DNA from: a virus
Reading direction: 5' to 3' (one strand)
DNA: 64,000 nt
Virus record (IMG/VR): IMGVR_UViG_3300036795_000116
Coordinates: 1-64,000 of that record
Below the pieces are notes generated by a model. That model searched no databases. It was not told where the DNA came from and saw only the letters and a list, made by a program, of their open reading frames with translations. Positions within the stretch are counted from its first letter, which is position 1; every line of letters starts with the position of its first letter. A program made the position numbers and the translations under genes. Positions 1 through 6,821 of this stretch are shown piece after piece.

Positions 1-212
1 GGCTGGTCGAGAATGCATTCGTCCGGGTCATCGACGAGTCCAGCAACACCGAACTCGCTCGATACGACCTCACCGAGGACACCAACGCCGGGGTCAACTC
101 GCTGGTGTTCGGCAAGCTCTACCGGCGCGATCAGTCCTGGAATTTCCGGGCCATCGGTGACGGGTTCAAAGACGAGCTGCAAGGGCTCGTGACCGCCTAC
201 CACATCGGCTGA
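1..212 (+). CDS. terD: TerD-family protein, C-terminal part (cut by window edge)
   Basis: An open frame enters from the left edge and stops at 210-212. Its visible ~69 residues contain FVRVIDESSNTELARYDL, then LVFGKLYRRDQSWNFRAIG and a final LQGLVTAYHIG. This is the recognisable end of the TerD/TerE/CABP1 fold of the tellurite and stress resistance family, calcium-binding proteins of cytosolic ter complexes. The next two genes are also ter-type, which supports the call. The N-terminus is outside the window. Confidence 0.8.
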   Translation, partial: LVENAFVRVIDESSNTELARYDLTEDTNAGVNSLVFGKLYRRDQSWNFRAIGDGFKDELQGLVTAYHIG

Positions 213-250
213 CCCACACATCCGCATCCAACCTTAGAGAGGTAACTCCC

Positions 251-1039
251 ATGAGCCTGTTCAGTCGCAAAACCGCCCCCGGTCCAGCGAACCCATCTCC
301 CGGTCCAGCACGGACCATCCGCCTGACCAAGGACTCCACGGGCAGCTCCGCGATCAACCTCTCGAAGGTCCGCGACGCCGGCCACATCGACCTCGCCAAG
401 CGCGCTGACAAGGCGGGCATCGCTCTGAGCAAGCGGGGCCTCGCCGGGATCCGCGCGCAGGCCGTGCTGGTGCTCGATCACTCTGGGTCGATGCACGACG
501 ACTACGCCAACGGCAAGGTCCAGACCATGGTGGAGCGGGTGCTCGGGTTCGCTCTGCAGATCGACGTCGACGGTACCGTCCCGGTGATCCCGTTCGACTC
601 GCGCGTCCACCCCGCCGTCGAGGTGACCGTCGACAACTACAGCGGCGTCGTCGACCAACGGATCTGGCACCCGCGTCAGATGGGCACCACCGACCTGGCG
701 GCGGCCCTCGTCGCGGTCCGGGAACTGGCGAAGACCACCGACGAGCCGATCTTCTGCGTGGTCGTCACCGACGGAAACCCCGACTCGCAGGCCGCCTCGA
801 CCAAGACCGTGTGCGAGCTGGCCGGCTACCCAGTCTTCCTGAAGTTCCTCGCTATCCGCGACGTGCCCTACCTCAACCTGCTCAACAACATGGGCGCCGA
901 CCAGCGGCTGCTCGACAACGTCAACACGAAGGCCTTCAACGACCCGGCCTCCGTGTCCGACATGGAGTTCGCTGACGCCATGGCCGACGAGTGGGACTCC
1001 TGGGTCGCCGCCGCGACGAAGGCCGGGGTGCTGACGTGA
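251..1039 (+). CDS. vWA-domain protein of the TerF/TerY type
   Basis: A 262-aa protein. A low-complexity N-terminus is followed by an INLSK segment and a von Willebrand factor A domain beginning about residue 70. The MIDAS motif DHSGSM near residue 76 and the VPVIPFDS and VVTDGNP strands are clear. TerF/TerY-like vWA proteins accompany TerD and TerC in bacterial ter clusters and are thought to act as metal-dependent assembly factors. ATG 251 follows an AGAGAGGTAA ribosome-binding stretch. The stop overlaps the GTG of the next gene, suggesting translational coupling. Role in the phage is unknown. Confidence 0.82.
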   Translation: MSLFSRKTAPGPANPSPGPARTIRLTKDSTGSSAINLSKVRDAGHIDLAKRADKAGIALSKRGLAGIRAQAVLVLDHSGSMHDDYANGKVQTMVERVLGFALQIDVDGTVPVIPFDSRVHPAVEVTVDNYSGVVDQRIWHPRQMGTTDLAAALVAVRELAKTTDEPIFCVVVTDGNPDSQAASTKTVCELAGYPVFLKFLAIRDVPYLNLLNNMGADQRLLDNVNTKAFNDPASVSDMEFADAMADEWDSWVAAATKAGVLT

Positions 1040-2136
1040 TCGCCGAGACCGAGGCGCCGGCCCGGGTGAATCTGTGGGCCATCTACGCCCCGTCCCTCGC
1101 CGTCACCGTCCTCGCCTGGGCCGCTGTCGCGTTTGCGGCGGGTCCGGCGACGCTGCTCACCGCGATCATCCTGACCCTGCTCGAAGTGACGTTCAGCTTC
1201 GACAACGCGGTGGTCAACTCGAAGCTGATCCAGCGCCTGTCGCCGGGCTGGCAGAAGGCGTTCATGACGGTCGGCATCGTCATCGCGGTCTTCGTGGTGC
1301 GGTTCGCCCTGCCGATCTTCATCGTGCAGCTGGCGGCTGGGCTGTCCTTCGGCGGCGTCGTCGACCTGGCCGTCCATCAGCCGGCCGTGTACGCGCAGCA
1401 CCTGGCGTCGGCCGGTCCGATGATCGACGCGTTCGGCGGCACCTTCCTGCTCATGATCGGGGTCGGCTACTTCCTCGACACCGAGAAGGACATCCACTGG
1501 ATCGGCTGGCTGGAGTCCCGACTGGCCCCGCTGGGCCGGTTCGACAACATCACCATCTTCGTGATGATCTCCGTCGCGGTGATCGCGTTCTTCACCGTCG
1601 ACGCCGCCGAGCGCACCGCGGTGCTGGCCGCCGCGATCATCGGAGTGCTGTTGCACATCGGCCTCGACCTGTTCGGCGCCGTGTTCGACAGCGAGGATTC
1701 CGACGAGCCGGGGCGCGGCAAGCTGACCACGCTGGTCGGTGCCGCCGCCGCGATCATGTTCGTCCGCCTGGAGGTGCTGGACGCCAGCTTCTCCTTCGAT
1801 GGGGTGATCGGTGCGTTCGCCATCACCACCTCCGTCCTGGTCATCATGGCCGGTCTCGGCGCCGGGGCTATGTGGGTCCGGTCGATGACCGTGCACCTGG
1901 TCCGCACCGGTACCCTCGCCAAGTACAAGTACCTGGAGCATGGCGCGCACTGGGCCATCCTGTTCCTGGGCATGGTGATGCTGCTGAAGCTCTACGGCGT
2001 GGACCTGCCAGAGTGGCTCGTTGGCTCCCTGGGCATCGTGTTCATCACCGCGGCTCTGGTCACCAGCGTCATCCGACAGCGCCCCTCCATCGCGCCCACG
2101 GTGCCAACAAGCGCGGGTAACGAAATCGCGCTCTAA
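1036..2136 (+). CDS. TerC-like integral membrane protein (DUF475 type)
   Basis: Starts at GTG 1036, overlapping the preceding TGA (GTGA). An upstream in-frame ATG at 991 lies inside the vWA gene and is less likely. The 366-aa product has about nine hydrophobic segments and two related acidic motifs, VTFSFDNAVVN near the start and ASFSFDGVIGAF in the second half, characteristic of TerC/DUF475 proteins. The family is linked to tellurite resistance and, for some members, manganese export or metal loading of exported enzymes. With TerD and vWA it forms a three-gene ter module, uncommon in phages. Substrate is not predictable. Confidence 0.85.
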   Translation: MIAETEAPARVNLWAIYAPSLAVTVLAWAAVAFAAGPATLLTAIILTLLEVTFSFDNAVVNSKLIQRLSPGWQKAFMTVGIVIAVFVVRFALPIFIVQLAAGLSFGGVVDLAVHQPAVYAQHLASAGPMIDAFGGTFLLMIGVGYFLDTEKDIHWIGWLESRLAPLGRFDNITIFVMISVAVIAFFTVDAAERTAVLAAAIIGVLLHIGLDLFGAVFDSEDSDEPGRGKLTTLVGAAAAIMFVRLEVLDASFSFDGVIGAFAITTSVLVIMAGLGAGAMWVRSMTVHLVRTGTLAKYKYLEHGAHWAILFLGMVMLLKLYGVDLPEWLVGSLGIVFITAALVTSVIRQRPSIAPTVPTSAGNEIAL

Positions 2137-2244
2137 TACGACAACAAAAGGTGCGGGGACCTCACCACATAACCACACTGGTCCTTGTGCGACACTCGCA
2201 CCCCGTGCAGTATGGCGCGGCACACCAACCCCAAGGAGCACACC

Positions 2245-2607
2245 ATGGCAGGTAAGCACCGTAAGCCACAGCAAGGTCATCCGGTCCGGAACCTCGTCGT
2301 CGCGGGTGCCGCGACCGTCGCACTGGGTGTGACCGGGGGCGCGTTCATCGCCCCAGCCGCGGACGCCTCGACCCCGATCGTGCAGCTGCAGGCCTTCAGC
2401 ACCCCGCTGCCCGCATCCGTTACCCCCCTGCTCGCCGACGACCACAGGGGCAACGACCACGGCCGAGGTGACGACCACCGCCGGGGTAACGACCACGGAC
2501 GCAGGGGTGGACACTGGGAGAACCGCTGCGGGCCGCACCGCGACTGGGACGGTGGCCACCGCCGCTGGTTCACCCACAACCGCTGCATCCGCTTCTGGCA
2601 CAACTGA
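2245..2607 (+). CDS. Secreted His/Asp/Gly-rich small protein
   Basis: A 120-aa protein starting at ATG 2245, with AAGGAG about 9 nt upstream. The N-terminus is a signal peptide: basic start, hydrophobic core near residues 16-40, and an AADA cleavage-like site. The mature part has a DDHRGNDHGRGDDHRRGNDHG region and an aromatic/His C-terminus with two cysteines. The composition suggests metal binding, but this is inference. It is the last gene before the non-coding RNA locus and may belong to the ter operon. No family recognised. Confidence 0.65.
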   Translation: MAGKHRKPQQGHPVRNLVVAGAATVALGVTGGAFIAPAADASTPIVQLQAFSTPLPASVTPLLADDHRGNDHGRGDDHRRGNDHGRRGGHWENRCGPHRDWDGGHRRWFTHNRCIRFWHN

Positions 2608-2614
2608 TTGAACT

Positions 2615-2704
2615 TGGAACCGGGGCGTTAATCCGTTGATCGTTCGGCAAAGCGTGGCCATGACCCACTCCTTAGCGGGTAGCCACAGCTGCGCCCCGGT
2701 TTCA
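2615..2704 (+). ncRNA. Structured RNA, copy 1 of 3 (unrecognised family)
   Basis: A 13-bp closing helix pairs 2615-2627 with 2692-2704 (one G.U). Inside are a small ccg/cgg hairpin, then the conserved core AAGCGTGGCCATGA. GTGGC pairs with GCCAC, leaving bulge CAT followed by GA, and then CCC/GGG. AGCTG precedes the closing 3' arm. Copies 2 and 3 share the core and architecture with different helix sequences. Strand is assigned from the neighbouring genes and tRNAs. No known riboswitch or RNA family is recognised. Confidence 0.6.
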
Positions 2705-2717
2705 TCTACCCCCTGAC

Positions 2718-2824
2718 TGAGGTTGGGGGAGTCAACCGCGCGACTACCATCTCGGGCGCGTAAAGCGTGCTCATGACGCTAGTGACTCCTATCCTGGCGA
2801 GGTACAGCTGCTCCCCCAACTTCA
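2718..2824 (+). ncRNA. Structured RNA, copy 2 of 3
   Basis: The closing helix is 14 bp, 2718-2731 with 2811-2824 (one G.U), unrelated in sequence to copy 1. The side hairpin is cgcgc/gcgcg. The core AAGCGTGCTCATGA is retained. GTGCT pairs with GGTAC across a CAT bulge and GA, and CGCTAG pairs with CTGGCG beyond it. ACAGCTG precedes the 3' arm. Every helix differs in sequence from copy 1 but remains paired, which argues for selection on structure. Confidence 0.6.
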
Positions 2825-2834
2825 CCCCCTAACC

Positions 2835-2953
2835 TGAGATCGGGAAGTCAAGCCGGTTTTCGCGTTTCGTATGCAGGGCGCCTTTCCCCGGTAAGCGTGG
2901 TCATGATCCCTTTTGAATCTTCTCGGGGGAGCCATAGCTGCTTCCCGATCTCA
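2835..2953 (+). ncRNA. Structured RNA, copy 3 of 3
   Basis: A perfect 13-bp closing helix joins 2835-2847 and 2941-2953. The side hairpin is ccgg/ccgg with a long loop. The core AAGCGTGGTCATGA is present. GTGGT pairs with GCCAT, a three-base CAT bulge is followed by GA opposite GA, and TCCC pairs with GGGG. This arrangement of helix, 3-nt bulge, tandem G.A and helix matches the kink-turn pattern. ATAGCTG precedes the 3' arm. Confidence 0.6.
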
Positions 2954-2962
2954 TCCCTAAAC

Positions 2963-2992
2963 TTGCGCAAGCATGGCAAGTGTTGCTAGAGT
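2963..2992 (+). promoter_or_regulatory. Sigma70-like promoter for RNA/tRNA locus
   Basis: TTGCGC at 2963-2968 and TAGAGT at 2987-2992, 18 bp apart, fit the actinobacterial vegetative pattern (TTGnnn, 17-18 bp, TAnnnT). Transcription would begin near 3000, at the start of the next structured RNA and upstream of the two tRNAs. Prediction from sequence only. Confidence 0.45.
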
Positions 2993-3002
2993 CCAAGGCC
3001 TA

Positions 3003-3154
3003 CTGAACAGCCCGGAAGGGGCCCGAAGCGGTCCTGATCGCAGGGGGGCCTGCAGCGGATCGGTGCGACTAACGACGGCTGAATTAGTCACCAGCAGGTC
3101 GAGTCGTGCGAGAGCCTGACTACCTGGACTTTGGGCACCTTCCAGGCTGTTCAG
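3003..3154 (+). ncRNA. Multibranched structured RNA, unknown family
   Basis: A long terminal helix is formed by 3003-3012/3145-3154 (10 bp), 3014-3019/3138-3143 (6 bp) and 3021-3024/3133-3136 (4 bp), separated by single 1x1 mismatches. The enclosed ~108 nt holds further hairpins, including GCAGG-gggg-CCTGC and GACTAA/TTAGTC. It lies just downstream of a promoter-like element and has no convincing reading frame. It does not resemble 6S RNA, tmRNA or RNase P to me. Confidence 0.5.
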
Positions 3155-3200
3155 CAGCCCCCACCAGTACCACAACCACAAGTAAGGTAGTACCCTCCAA

Positions 3201-3290
3201 GACGCCTGCGTCGAGACCCCTTAGTGCCCGACACTAATATCGGTCTCCAACCAGGTGAGGGGCCCAGCGCCATAGAGCGGTGCTGGGCTC
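3201..3290 (+). other. Hairpin string in tRNA leader
   Basis: Three consecutive hairpins precede tRNA-Met: GACGC-ct-GCGTC (3201-3212), a nested GAGACC/GGTCTC plus TTAGTG/CACTAA stem (3213-3247), and a 12-bp stem 3260-3271/3279-3290 with two G.U pairs. They may be processing signals for the tRNA precursor or part of the upstream RNA. No gene is visible here. Confidence 0.45.
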
Positions 3291-3295
3291 CGCAG

Positions 3296-3368
3296 AGCGG
3301 GTTGGCGCAGTTGGTAGCGCGCTGGGCTCATAACCCAGAGGTCATCAGTTCGAGTCTGATACCCGCCA
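3296..3368 (+). tRNA. tRNA-Met (CAT), initiator-like features
   Basis: Cloverleaf with D-stem GCGC/GCGC, anticodon stem CTGGG/CCCAG, loop CTCATAA (anticodon CAT) and T-arm ATCAG-TTCGAGT-CTGAT. The acceptor pairs at six of seven positions, with an A1.C72 mismatch. The GGG/CCC base pairs in the anticodon stem and the unpaired 1-72 position are hallmarks of initiator tRNA, although the classical mismatch is C1.A72. CCA is not encoded. Confidence 0.88.
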
Positions 3369-3374
3369 CGACGA

Positions 3375-3446
3375 CCTCGGATAGCTCAGCGGCAGAGCAA
3401 CCCCGTCCTAAGGGGAAGCGCGCAGGTTCGAGTCCTGTTTCGAGGG
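3375..3446 (+). tRNA. tRNA-Arg (CCT)
   Basis: Acceptor CCTCGGA/TTCGAGG with one G.U, D-stem GCTC/GAGC, loop GTCCTAA giving anticodon CCT (codon AGG), T-arm GCAGG-TTCGAGT-CCTGT, discriminator G. The outermost anticodon pair is A.A. Follows tRNA-Met by six bases, probably in the same transcript. Confidence 0.85.
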
Positions 3447-3490
3447 CAGTACTAGCAAAAACGAAGCGCTCCCCTAGCCAAGGACGAATC

Positions 3491-3802
3491 ATGGACACTT
3501 CCGAGCAGCTCATCGCCGCGGTCACCGAGACGCTGGCGAAGCTGGAGACCCACGGCAGCGCCGAGCAGATCCGAGGCTTCTTCGAGGCCCAGGAGATCAC
3601 GGGCCTTCGCGGCTCTTCGACCGCCTGTCCGGTGCAGACCTACCTGGTGCGCGAGACGGGCGAGTCCTGCATCTCGGTCAGCCGCAACTGGACCAACATC
3701 ATCGCACCAAGCTGCCACGGGAAAGTGCCAAATTCGCCGGCGGTGGAGTCTTTCATCGACCAGTTCGACGCTGGGCGGTTCCCCGAACTGGAGACGCTGT
3801 GA
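3491..3802 (+). CDS. Paralogue family A, member 1 (function unknown)
   Basis: A 103-aa protein; ATG 3491 follows AAGGACG and lies just after the tRNAs. It has an N-terminal helix (LIAAVTETLAKLETHGSAEQI), a central QEITG...STACPVQTYL segment with one cysteine, and an end FIDQFDAGRFPELE. Three further proteins in the window (3799-4131, 4128-4496, 10797-11144) share this plan, so this is a duplicated phage family. No functional motif is recognised. Its stop overlaps the GTG start of the next copy. Confidence 0.75.
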   Translation: MDTSEQLIAAVTETLAKLETHGSAEQIRGFFEAQEITGLRGSSTACPVQTYLVRETGESCISVSRNWTNIIAPSCHGKVPNSPAVESFIDQFDAGRFPELETL

Positions 3803-4131
3803 CCAGGTATGAGCAGGCGTTCGTCGCCGTGGCCGAGCAGCTGTCAGACGAACTCGACATGCTGGCGACCAAGGGCTCCCCCGAGCGGATCGCGGCCTAC
3901 CTGCTGGCCCAGAACGCCAAGGGCAAATGCAACAACAGCAGGGCCTGCCCTGTGTACAACGTCCTGGCCCGCGCGACGAGTGGCAACGCCGTCTTCAAGG
4001 TCACCACCAACTCGACACACATCTGGCCCGACCACGGCGACCGCGTCTCACTCCCCAACCCGCTGCCGGTCGCGGACTTCATCTCCGCCTTCGACGGCCA
4101 CCGCTTCCCCGAGCTGGAGCGCAAGTCATGA
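3799..4131 (+). CDS. Paralogue family A, member 2
   Basis: A 110-aa protein starting at GTG 3799 in a GTGA overlap. It shares with member 1 the LATKGSPERIAAYLLAQ helix, the CNNSRACPVYNVL segment and the FISAFDGHRFPELE tail. The C-terminal FD-G-FPEL motif is the most conserved piece, the central Cys-Pro the next. It lies in a tandem array of three. Function unknown. Confidence 0.75.
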   Translation: MTRYEQAFVAVAEQLSDELDMLATKGSPERIAAYLLAQNAKGKCNNSRACPVYNVLARATSGNAVFKVTTNSTHIWPDHGDRVSLPNPLPVADFISAFDGHRFPELERKS

Positions 4132-4496
4132 CCACCATGCTGAACGTGCTGGAGAAGCGCGCCCACCTCGCCTCGCTGGCCATCGACGTCGAGGGTGTCA
4201 CGACTACCGCGCTGGGCAAGCTCGAAGCCTGCGGCAGCTCCCGGCAGATCCATGACTACTTCGTGGAGCAGAAGATCCAGGGCCGTCGGGGGCGGGCGTA
4301 CGCGTGTCCGATCGCGCAGTTCGTGAACGACGCTCTCGGGGTCGCGGACTATCAGGTTACCTGCGCCGACACGCTGGTAGTGGCCATCCCGCTGCGTGCC
4401 GTTCGAGTGCCGACCCCGCCCGCCGTGGCGGATTTCATCCGGGACTTCGACGGGGGAAGCTACCCAGATCTGGTCGACCCACTCTTCGGTCCGTGA
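4128..4496 (+). CDS. Paralogue family A, member 3
   Basis: A 122-aa protein starting at ATG 4128 (ATGA overlap). It keeps the family order: helix ending in LEACGSSRQIHDYFVEQKIQG, the YACPIAQFV motif, and an ending FIRDFDGGSYPDL. The N-terminus is more divergent than in members 1 and 2. Probably translated from the same message. Function unknown. Confidence 0.75.
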   Translation: MTTMLNVLEKRAHLASLAIDVEGVTTTALGKLEACGSSRQIHDYFVEQKIQGRRGRAYACPIAQFVNDALGVADYQVTCADTLVVAIPLRAVRVPTPPAVADFIRDFDGGSYPDLVDPLFGP

Positions 4497-4885
4497 TGGC
4501 GCTCCCACCACCCTGGCTGGCGATCCACGCCGCGCTAGAAGCCACCCTGCATGGCCCCGAGTACCAGCAGACCAGCATGAAGCAGCGCGCCCAGGACATC
4601 GTCGAGCACTTCGAGGCCATGGGCTGGCGATTGGTCCCGAGCTATGCGGTCGACGAGGCCATGATCCCCGAAGGCTTAAAGATGGACCCCAAGGTCGAGG
4701 CCGGACTCAGACGACTCTGGGCCGCGGTCGCGGTAGTGAAGGACGAAGAAAGCACCTCGATGACAGTCGAGGAGTTTGCGGCAATGAATGAGTGGTGCCC
4801 GGAGTGCGAGACATCTCCTGGGGGTTGCCCTCCAGGTACGTGTCCCGGACGCATCGGGCCCCAGACTAAGGAGACCAACGAATGA
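4496..4885 (+). CDS. Hypothetical protein with Cys-rich C-terminus
   Basis: A 129-aa protein starting at ATG 4496 within TGATG, re-initiating on the previous stop. The body looks alpha-helical (DIVEHFEAMGWRLVPSY). The C-terminus has WCPECETSPGGCPPGTC, a possible zinc knuckle. No family recognised; part of the coupled accessory operon. Confidence 0.65.
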   Translation: MALPPPWLAIHAALEATLHGPEYQQTSMKQRAQDIVEHFEAMGWRLVPSYAVDEAMIPEGLKMDPKVEAGLRRLWAAVAVVKDEESTSMTVEEFAAMNEWCPECETSPGGCPPGTCPGRIGPQTKETNE

Positions 4886-5109
4886 CGAGCATCCTGCTAG
4901 AGCTGGACAACACCGGCGACACCCGCGTCGAGTGGGACAAGAGCGACCCGGAGGGCGTCGAGATCGCCCGCAAGGCCTTCGCCACCGCGAAGAAGAAGGG
5001 CAAGCTGATCTACAAGACGCGCGCCGACGGTAGCAAGGCCGAGCAGCTGCACGAGTTCGACGCCGACGCCGAGCGGATCGTGGCAAGCCCAGCATTGGTG
5101 GGCGGGTGA
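4882..5109 (+). CDS. Hypothetical small protein
   Basis: 75 aa, ATG 4882 in an ATGA overlap. Acidic and lysine-rich, with an apparent beta-strand start (SILLELDNTGDTRVEWD) and a helix IARKAFATAKKKGKLIY. This resembles small phage proteins of unknown role. No motif recognised. Confidence 0.65.
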   Translation: MTSILLELDNTGDTRVEWDKSDPEGVEIARKAFATAKKKGKLIYKTRADGSKAEQLHEFDADAERIVASPALVGG

Positions 5110-5113
5110 CCCA

Positions 5114-6028
5114 ATGCCTGGTAAGTCCAGGCGAGAGTACGTCTCGTTCGCCGATCGGGTAGGTCAGCAGCGAGAAGCTCGGGTCGGGCTGTGGCGTCGC
5201 CTGAAATTGGTGCCGCCACAGCCTCCCCCACCGCCGCCCCCGGTCCGGATCGAACTCCCCAACTGGAACTCCGCTGTCTACGTCCACCGGCTGACCGAGG
5301 GTGAGTTCGCGGATTACGCCGCGCCCTGGCCCGCGTTCACGTACTCCGTCACCGGCGCCACGACGGCCTACGACCTGCGCCTCCTGAACACCTCGATCGG
5401 CACCACGAGCACCTCGACGATCACCCTGAACGGAACCTGGAACACCATGGGCACCCCGATCACCATGCAGCCGGGCACGATCGTCAACGCGGACTACCCG
5501 ACTCCCCAGGTTCGGCACACCTACGCTCCCCCCACTCCCCGCACCCCCGAGGAGTTGGCCGCCAACGCCGCGCGCAGACTGCGGCAGCAGGAGCAGCGCG
5601 AGGAAGCCCACCGTCGTAGGATCACCGCCCAGGACCGCGCCCGCGCCACCCTGCTGGAGTTCCTGACTCCCGAGCAGCGCGCGGACTACGCCCAGTACGA
5701 GTACTTCTACGTCGAGGGCAGCGCCGGCAACCTCTACCGGATCGACCTCGGTAACGCCGGCAACGTCATGTACTGCGACCGGGCGACTCTGCGGCCCCTG
5801 GGCAGCATCTGCGCGCACCCGTCGATGGCCGAGCACTGGCTGCCGAACCAGGACGTGCAGCTCGCCCAGAAGCTCGCGCTGGAGTTCGACGAGCCTGGGT
5901 TCACCGCGATCGCCAACGTCCACTGGGGCATCCGGCCGCCGAACGCCGACCTGACTCGCCGGGGCGGACCTACCCCAGCGGATGCCCGCCTGCACGTCGC
6001 CGGTCCCCAACCGCTCATCGCCGCCTAA
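5114..6028 (+). CDS. Hypothetical protein, proline-rich linker plus conserved phage C-domain
   Basis: 304 aa. A basic N-terminus is followed by eight consecutive prolines (about residues 37-44), a beta-rich middle, an Arg/Glu-rich helix around residues 150-190, and a compact end with YFYVEGSAGNLYRID, CDRATLRPLGSICAHP and a final helix. The C-domain (NLYRI ... ICAHP ... LAQKLALE) recalls a domain seen in many phage proteins of unknown function. It is the last gene before a strong terminator at 6054. Confidence 0.7.
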   Translation: MPGKSRREYVSFADRVGQQREARVGLWRRLKLVPPQPPPPPPPVRIELPNWNSAVYVHRLTEGEFADYAAPWPAFTYSVTGATTAYDLRLLNTSIGTTSTSTITLNGTWNTMGTPITMQPGTIVNADYPTPQVRHTYAPPTPRTPEELAANAARRLRQQEQREEAHRRRITAQDRARATLLEFLTPEQRADYAQYEYFYVEGSAGNLYRIDLGNAGNVMYCDRATLRPLGSICAHPSMAEHWLPNQDVQLAQKLALEFDEPGFTAIANVHWGIRPPNADLTRRGGPTPADARLHVAGPQPLIAA

Positions 6029-6053
6029 AACAGGCCCTGAAATGCAAAAATGC

Positions 6054-6130
6054 GCCCCACCCTGATCGCCGTGAGCCACGCCCTTATGACAGTAAGGGGG
6101 CTACGAACGGCGATCAGGGTGGGGCTTTTT
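6054..6130 (+). terminator. Strong intrinsic terminator, nested stem
   Basis: A perfect 19-bp inverted repeat, 6054-6072 with 6107-6125, encloses a second stem (ccctta/taaggg, 6081-6098) and is followed by a T5 tract on the plus strand. It ends the 3491-6028 operon. Confidence 0.85.
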
Positions 6131-6167
6131 CTACGCCCCCCGCGAGCATCGGGAGACGTAGGTCTAG

Positions 6168-6216
6168 TGTGTAGTGCACTTGACACAGTGCGTCGTAGGT
6201 GCAAGACTTGCAAGAG
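6168..6216 (+). promoter_or_regulatory. Repeated promoter-like element, copy 1
   Basis: TGTGTAGTGC (6168-6177), TTGACA (6180-6185) and TTGCAAGAG (6208-6216) occur with identical spacing at 11372-11420. TTGACA is a perfect -35; the matching -10 (AAGACT at 17-bp spacing) is weak. It sits between a terminator and the next gene, as a promoter should. TTGCAAGAG would be near or just after the transcript start. Confidence 0.55.
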
Positions 6217-6247
6217 CTTGTAAGCCCCAGCCGAACAAGGAGAACAG

Positions 6248-6529
6248 GTGACCACCACCCACATCACCAACATCGCCCACCGACTCGACATCAGCGACTA
6301 CGCCGGTGCTCTGGTCGAGGACTACGACATGGAGAAGATCAACGCAGAGTACCTGGCGAAGATCAACGGATTGCTGCCGGTCGGGATCGAGGTCTTCGAG
6401 AACGGCGACGTGATCTCGGACCTGGACGTCGCGGGTTGGGCGCGGGAGATCTACTGGGACGAAATCACCGCGGCGATCGACGTCGACGAGATCTTCGAGC
6501 GCAACGACAACCTGGCGACCCACAACTAA
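6248..6529 (+). CDS. Hypothetical acidic protein
   Basis: 93 aa from GTG 6248, with AAGGAGAA upstream; first gene after the promoter-like element. Strongly acidic, with ISDYAGALVEDYDMEKINAEY and GWAREIYWDEITAAID helices. No known domain. The product heads the 6248-11144 operon. Confidence 0.65.
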   Translation: MTTTHITNIAHRLDISDYAGALVEDYDMEKINAEYLAKINGLLPVGIEVFENGDVISDLDVAGWAREIYWDEITAAIDVDEIFERNDNLATHN

Positions 6530-6539
6530 GGAGAACAGC

Positions 6540-6743
6540 ATGGCTTTCGGACGACACAGCCAGCAAGATCTGCGTACCCGCGACGCCGAACACGCGTTAG
6601 ACGTTAAGCAGAAGCGTGACGAGCGCGATGGCCGCCAGCCGCAGGCCCACCTCGACAAGCTCAAGGAGATCCGCGAGCGCGAGGTCGGCAAGCAGAAATC
6701 AGGCTGGGGCGGCGGCAGCGACAACGTGAGAAAGGTGAAGTAG
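6540..6743 (+). CDS. Hypothetical charged helical protein
   Basis: 67 aa, ATG 6540 after AAGGAGA. Very rich in Arg, Lys, Asp and Glu, with a predicted helix covering residues 8-55 and a GWGGGSD tail. No family recognised. Confidence 0.6.
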   Translation: MAFGRHSQQDLRTRDAEHALDVKQKRDERDGRQPQAHLDKLKEIREREVGKQKSGWGGGSDNVRKVK

Positions 6744-6821
6744 TTGGACCCGACCGAGGAAGAACTCGCCCAGGAAGAGTACGACAATGGAGGCCAGGGT
6801 TACGACTGGTTCGACAAGTAG
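6744..6821 (+). CDS. Possible 25-aa acidic peptide
   Basis: TTG 6744 directly abuts the previous TAG and opens a 25-codon frame ending in YDWFDK. AAAGGTGAAG lies just upstream. The acidic composition (EEELAQEEYDN) and tight packing suggest a real micro-gene, but length gives little statistical support. Confidence 0.35.
   Translation: MDPTEEELAQEEYDNGGQGYDWFDK

Noticed and set aside
868-2661. 597-codon open frame on the minus strand over the ter genes
   Set aside because: Antisense shadow of GC-rich TerC/vWA coding; composition is an Asp/Gly/His/Gln-rich artefact and the plus strand has clear families.
2615-2953. Assignment of the triplicated RNA to manganese (yybP-ykoY), cobalamin or T-box riboswitches
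   Set aside because: TerC proximity made a manganese riboswitch attractive, but the element lies downstream of terC and lacks the conserved sequences of these classes as I know them.
3224-3490. N-terminal extension of the 3491 gene through the tRNAs
   Set aside because: Would translate tRNA-Met and tRNA-Arg sequence; ATG 3491 has a good upstream purine stretch.
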